Assembly (NCBI GenBank): GCA_027858455.1
Contig: JAQICQ010000159.1
Coordinates: 1 to 7,403, forward strand
Direction of reading: 5' to 3'
DNA length: 7,403 nt
Source: Elusimicrobiota bacterium
GTDB taxonomy: Bacteria; CG03; SLGR01; JAGXOG01
Shown: positions 6,028 through 7,403 of the stretch, one piece after another
Layout: each line of letters starts with the position of its first letter
How positions within the stretch are numbered: position 1 is the first letter of the stretch
The notes under the pieces: generated by a model
Seen by the model: only the letters and a program-made list of their open reading frames with translations
Told to the model about the DNA's origin: nothing
The model's database searches: none
Made by a program: the position numbers and the translations under genes

Positions 6028-6944
6028 GGGTAGTAGATACCGGCGCAGCGGGGTTTTTAGGTTCGCATTTAACCGAACGGCTAGTAAATGAAGGCCACAA
6101 AGTTATCGGGCTGGATAATTTTATCACCGGAAGCGCGGATAATATTGCCCACCTGGCGGGTAATAAAAATTTTAAGTTTATTGAACAGGATGTTACCGAA
6201 TATATTTATTTGCCGGGCGAGATTGACTGGGTATTTCATCTTGCCTGCCCCGCATCACCTGAGGATTACCTGAAATTTCCGATTAAAACATTGAAGGTGG
6301 GGTCGTTGGGTTCGCATAAAACTTTAGGGCTGGCAAAGGCCAAAGGAGCGGGATTTCTTCTTGCTTCGTCTTCGGAAGTTTACGGGGACCCGAAAGAACA
6401 TCCTCAAACAGAAAAATATTGGGGCCATGTAAATACTGTCGGTCCCCGGGGCGTATATGACGAAACGAAAAGATTCGGCGAGGCCCTGACAATGGCCTAT
6501 CACCGTTCGCATAAAGTTGATACCCGGATAGCCAGAATTTTTAACTCTTACGGTCCGCGTATGAAAGCCGGCGACGGCAGAGTTGTGCCTAATTTTGTAA
6601 ACCAGGCTATATCCGGTTTAGATCTTACCGTTTACGGAGATGGTTCGCAGACCAGAAGTTTCTGTTATGTCTCTGATACCGTCGATGGCCTATATAGGCT
6701 TATGCGGTCGGGATACTGCAATCCGGTTAATATAGGCAACCCGAAAGAGATGACGATAAACGAGTTTGCCGGAAAGGTTCTTGAAGTTACCGGCTCAAAG
6801 AGCAGGTTAATAAATTCCCCTCTTCCCGTGAACGACCCCAAGGTCAGACAGCCGGACATAACTCTGGCAAGAGAAAAACTTGGATGGGAACCGAAAATAT
6901 CGCTTGACGAAGGGCTTAAAAAAACCATTGAGTATTTCACATAA
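6024..6944 (+). CDS. uxs: UDP-glucuronate decarboxylase (UDP-xylose synthase)
   Basis: This short-chain dehydrogenase-type enzyme would decarboxylate UDP-glucuronate, the product of the gene upstream, to UDP-xylose. Over 306 residues it shows the NAD-binding TGAAGFLG at 6-13 and GLDNFITGS. The family hallmark FHLACPASP follows, then SSSEVYGDP with Ser116/117, YDETK (Tyr145, Lys149) and RIFNSYGPRM. VYGDGSQTRSF lies further on, and the C-terminus ends EGLKKTIEYFT. HLACPASP, SEVYGDP and DGRVVPNF distinguish UXS from UDP-glucose 4-epimerase. Asp5 just before TGAAG is odd, since a hydrophobic residue is normal in this buried strand (RILVTG). The start overlaps the previous stop (ATGA at 6024-6027). 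It is the last gene of the queC run, followed by a hairpin and a new promoter. Confidence 0.92.
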   Translation: MRVVDTGAAGFLGSHLTERLVNEGHKVIGLDNFITGSADNIAHLAGNKNFKFIEQDVTEYIYLPGEIDWVFHLACPASPEDYLKFPIKTLKVGSLGSHKTLGLAKAKGAGFLLASSSEVYGDPKEHPQTEKYWGHVNTVGPRGVYDETKRFGEALTMAYHRSHKVDTRIARIFNSYGPRMKAGDGRVVPNFVNQAISGLDLTVYGDGSQTRSFCYVSDTVDGLYRLMRSGYCNPVNIGNPKEMTINEFAGKVLEVTGSKSRLINSPLPVNDPKVRQPDITLAREKLGWEPKISLDEGLKKTIEYFT

Positions 6945-6964
6945 AAATAGGACGGCACCTATTT
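6945..6964. repeat. short hairpin immediately after the uxs stop
   Basis: AAATAGG-ACGGCA-CCTATTT forms a perfect 7-bp stem with a 6-base loop directly after the TAA at 6942-6944. It could be a weak terminator for the queC-uxs run, though no clear T-run follows on the + strand. The ACGGcacct core also resembles the ends I recall beside REP-associated Y1 transposases; no transposase is present here. Related sequences sit at the left edges of the two queC leader copies (about 2180-2197 and 3414-3432). Confidence 0.5.
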
Positions 6965-7014
6965 AGTAAGTAAGTACAGCATATTGACAGGGCAAAATTA
7001 TAACTCAAAAAAGT

Positions 7015-7044
7015 TTGACAGAAATATTCTTAAAATGGTAGATT
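7015..7044 (+). promoter_or_regulatory. sigma70-type promoter for the lamin-tail-domain gene
   Basis: A perfect -35 TTGACA (7015-7020) and a -10 TAGATT (7039-7044) are separated by 18 bases. Transcription would begin near 7051, about 90 bases before the GTG of the exported protein. This starts a new transcript after the hairpin that closes the upstream operon. A second TTGACA at 6984-6989 has no well-spaced -10. Confidence 0.6.
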
Positions 7045-7094
7045 AGAAGAAGTAAAATACCAAGAAACATAAGAAATAGTGAAAGGTAAAAGTG

Positions 7095-7133
7095 ATGATT
7101 TTGAAAAAAAGGAATTGCTTAAAAACAATATGA
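7095..7133 (+). CDS. possible 12-residue leader peptide
   Basis: The ATG at 7095 has AAAGG at 7082-7086, eight bases upstream, and encodes MILKKRNCLKTI before TGA 7131-7133. It ends ten bases before the GTG of the exported protein in another frame. The basic, signal-peptide-like start suggests either a short leader translated first or an original N-terminus thrown out of frame by a small indel. It could also be chance. Confidence 0.3.
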   Translation: MILKKRNCLKTI

Positions 7134-7143
7134 AATTATAAAG

Positions 7144-7403
7144 GTGATTAGTTTCATTTACAAAAAGCTGTTAATATTAATATCTTTTCTTTTAATAGCT
7201 ATACCTATGCTATCTCACGGCGCGTTATTGGGGGATGTAGCAATCACCGAAGTTATAGCTAATCCTTTGGTAGAAGATGAAGGTGATTTTATTGAAATCT
7301 ATAACCTAACAAATAAAAGTATAGATGTTGCCGACTGGACTATCGGGGAGATAGGCTCAACTGATACAATAACAACCTGGGATTTAGGCAATGACGGTGG
7401 TAC
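7144..7403 (+). CDS. exported lamin-tail-domain (LTD) protein, N-terminal part
   Basis: The frame is open from GTG 7144 to the window edge (86 codons) and is incomplete. Residues 1-26 form a signal peptide: basic YKK, a hydrophobic core LLILISFLLIAIPML, then SHG with likely cleavage before Ala. The mature part begins like an LTD domain: VAITEVIANP, then DFIEIYNLTNKSIDVADWTIG, the usual IseV...EfiEiyN.t...vdl.dW pattern. LTD proteins in bacteria are usually secreted or surface proteins, often large and multi-domain. The start is uncertain. In-frame TAA 7120-7122 blocks an extension, and GTG 7144 overlaps AAGGTGA instead of following an SD. Expression is probably driven by the promoter at 7015-7044. 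Confidence 0.75.
   Translation, partial: MISFIYKKLLILISFLLIAIPMLSHGALLGDVAITEVIANPLVEDEGDFIEIYNLTNKSIDVADWTIGEIGSTDTITTWDLGNDGG

Noticed and set aside
1..7403. CRISPR array, tRNA or rRNA genes, complete insertion sequence
   Set aside because: No regularly spaced repeats with unique spacers, no cloverleaf-like or rRNA-like segments, and no transposase frame were seen.

Overview
The window is a moderately AT-rich stretch of bacterial chromosome. Bacterial features include Shine-Dalgarno (SD) sequences, ATGA start/stop overlaps, a queC-queF pair and a bacterial-type signal peptide. No rRNA, tRNA or other marker fixes the lineage. An uncultivated Gram-negative-like phylum (for example Elusimicrobiota or Omnitrophota) would fit the lamin-tail-domain exported protein and the accessory genes, but this is a guess. 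By eye, the left half is more AT-rich than the sugar-nucleotide genes on the right.

Left, accessory part (1-3400). After the last codons of an unidentified gene (1-99) comes a 492-residue protein. It joins an N-terminal DUF4062 domain to the GHKL-type ATPase and winged-helix parts normally found in AlbA_2/RecG-like proteins. It is followed by three copies of a 13-bp repeat, a small ORF that looks like a cut-down member of a larger family, a conserved-looking 78-residue protein, and a 19-codon stub of a third gene. The stub runs into a duplicated copy of the queC leader. This copy carries the queC SD, the TTG start and 25 codons, then breaks off. Nine bases after its stop codon an apparently intact DUF1016/YhcG-type PDDEXK nuclease gene begins.

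Right, housekeeping-like part (3400-6944). The second copy of the leader leads into complete queC, followed by queF, a UDP-glucose 6-dehydrogenase gene and a UDP-glucuronate decarboxylase gene. Intergenic distance is 1 bp for queC/queF, and the next two junctions are 4-bp ATGA overlaps, so this is almost certainly one transcript. QueC makes preQ0 and QueF would reduce it to preQ1 for tRNA queuosine. The last two enzymes convert UDP-glucose to UDP-glucuronate and then to UDP-xylose for surface polysaccharide. This QueF appears to have alanine where the family has histidine in its Phe-His-Glu motif.

Right end (6945-7403). A short hairpin closes the operon. A good sigma70-type promoter, a possible 12-residue leader ORF, and the start of an exported lamin-tail-domain protein cut by the window edge follow.

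The most striking structure is the nuclease gene bracketed by two copies of the queC 5' region. The right-hand parts match at 105 of 106 positions and lie 1386 bp apart, so the nuclease sits in the queC leader while an intact queC is kept downstream. Recombination between the copies would remove the nuclease gene cleanly and leave a complete queC.
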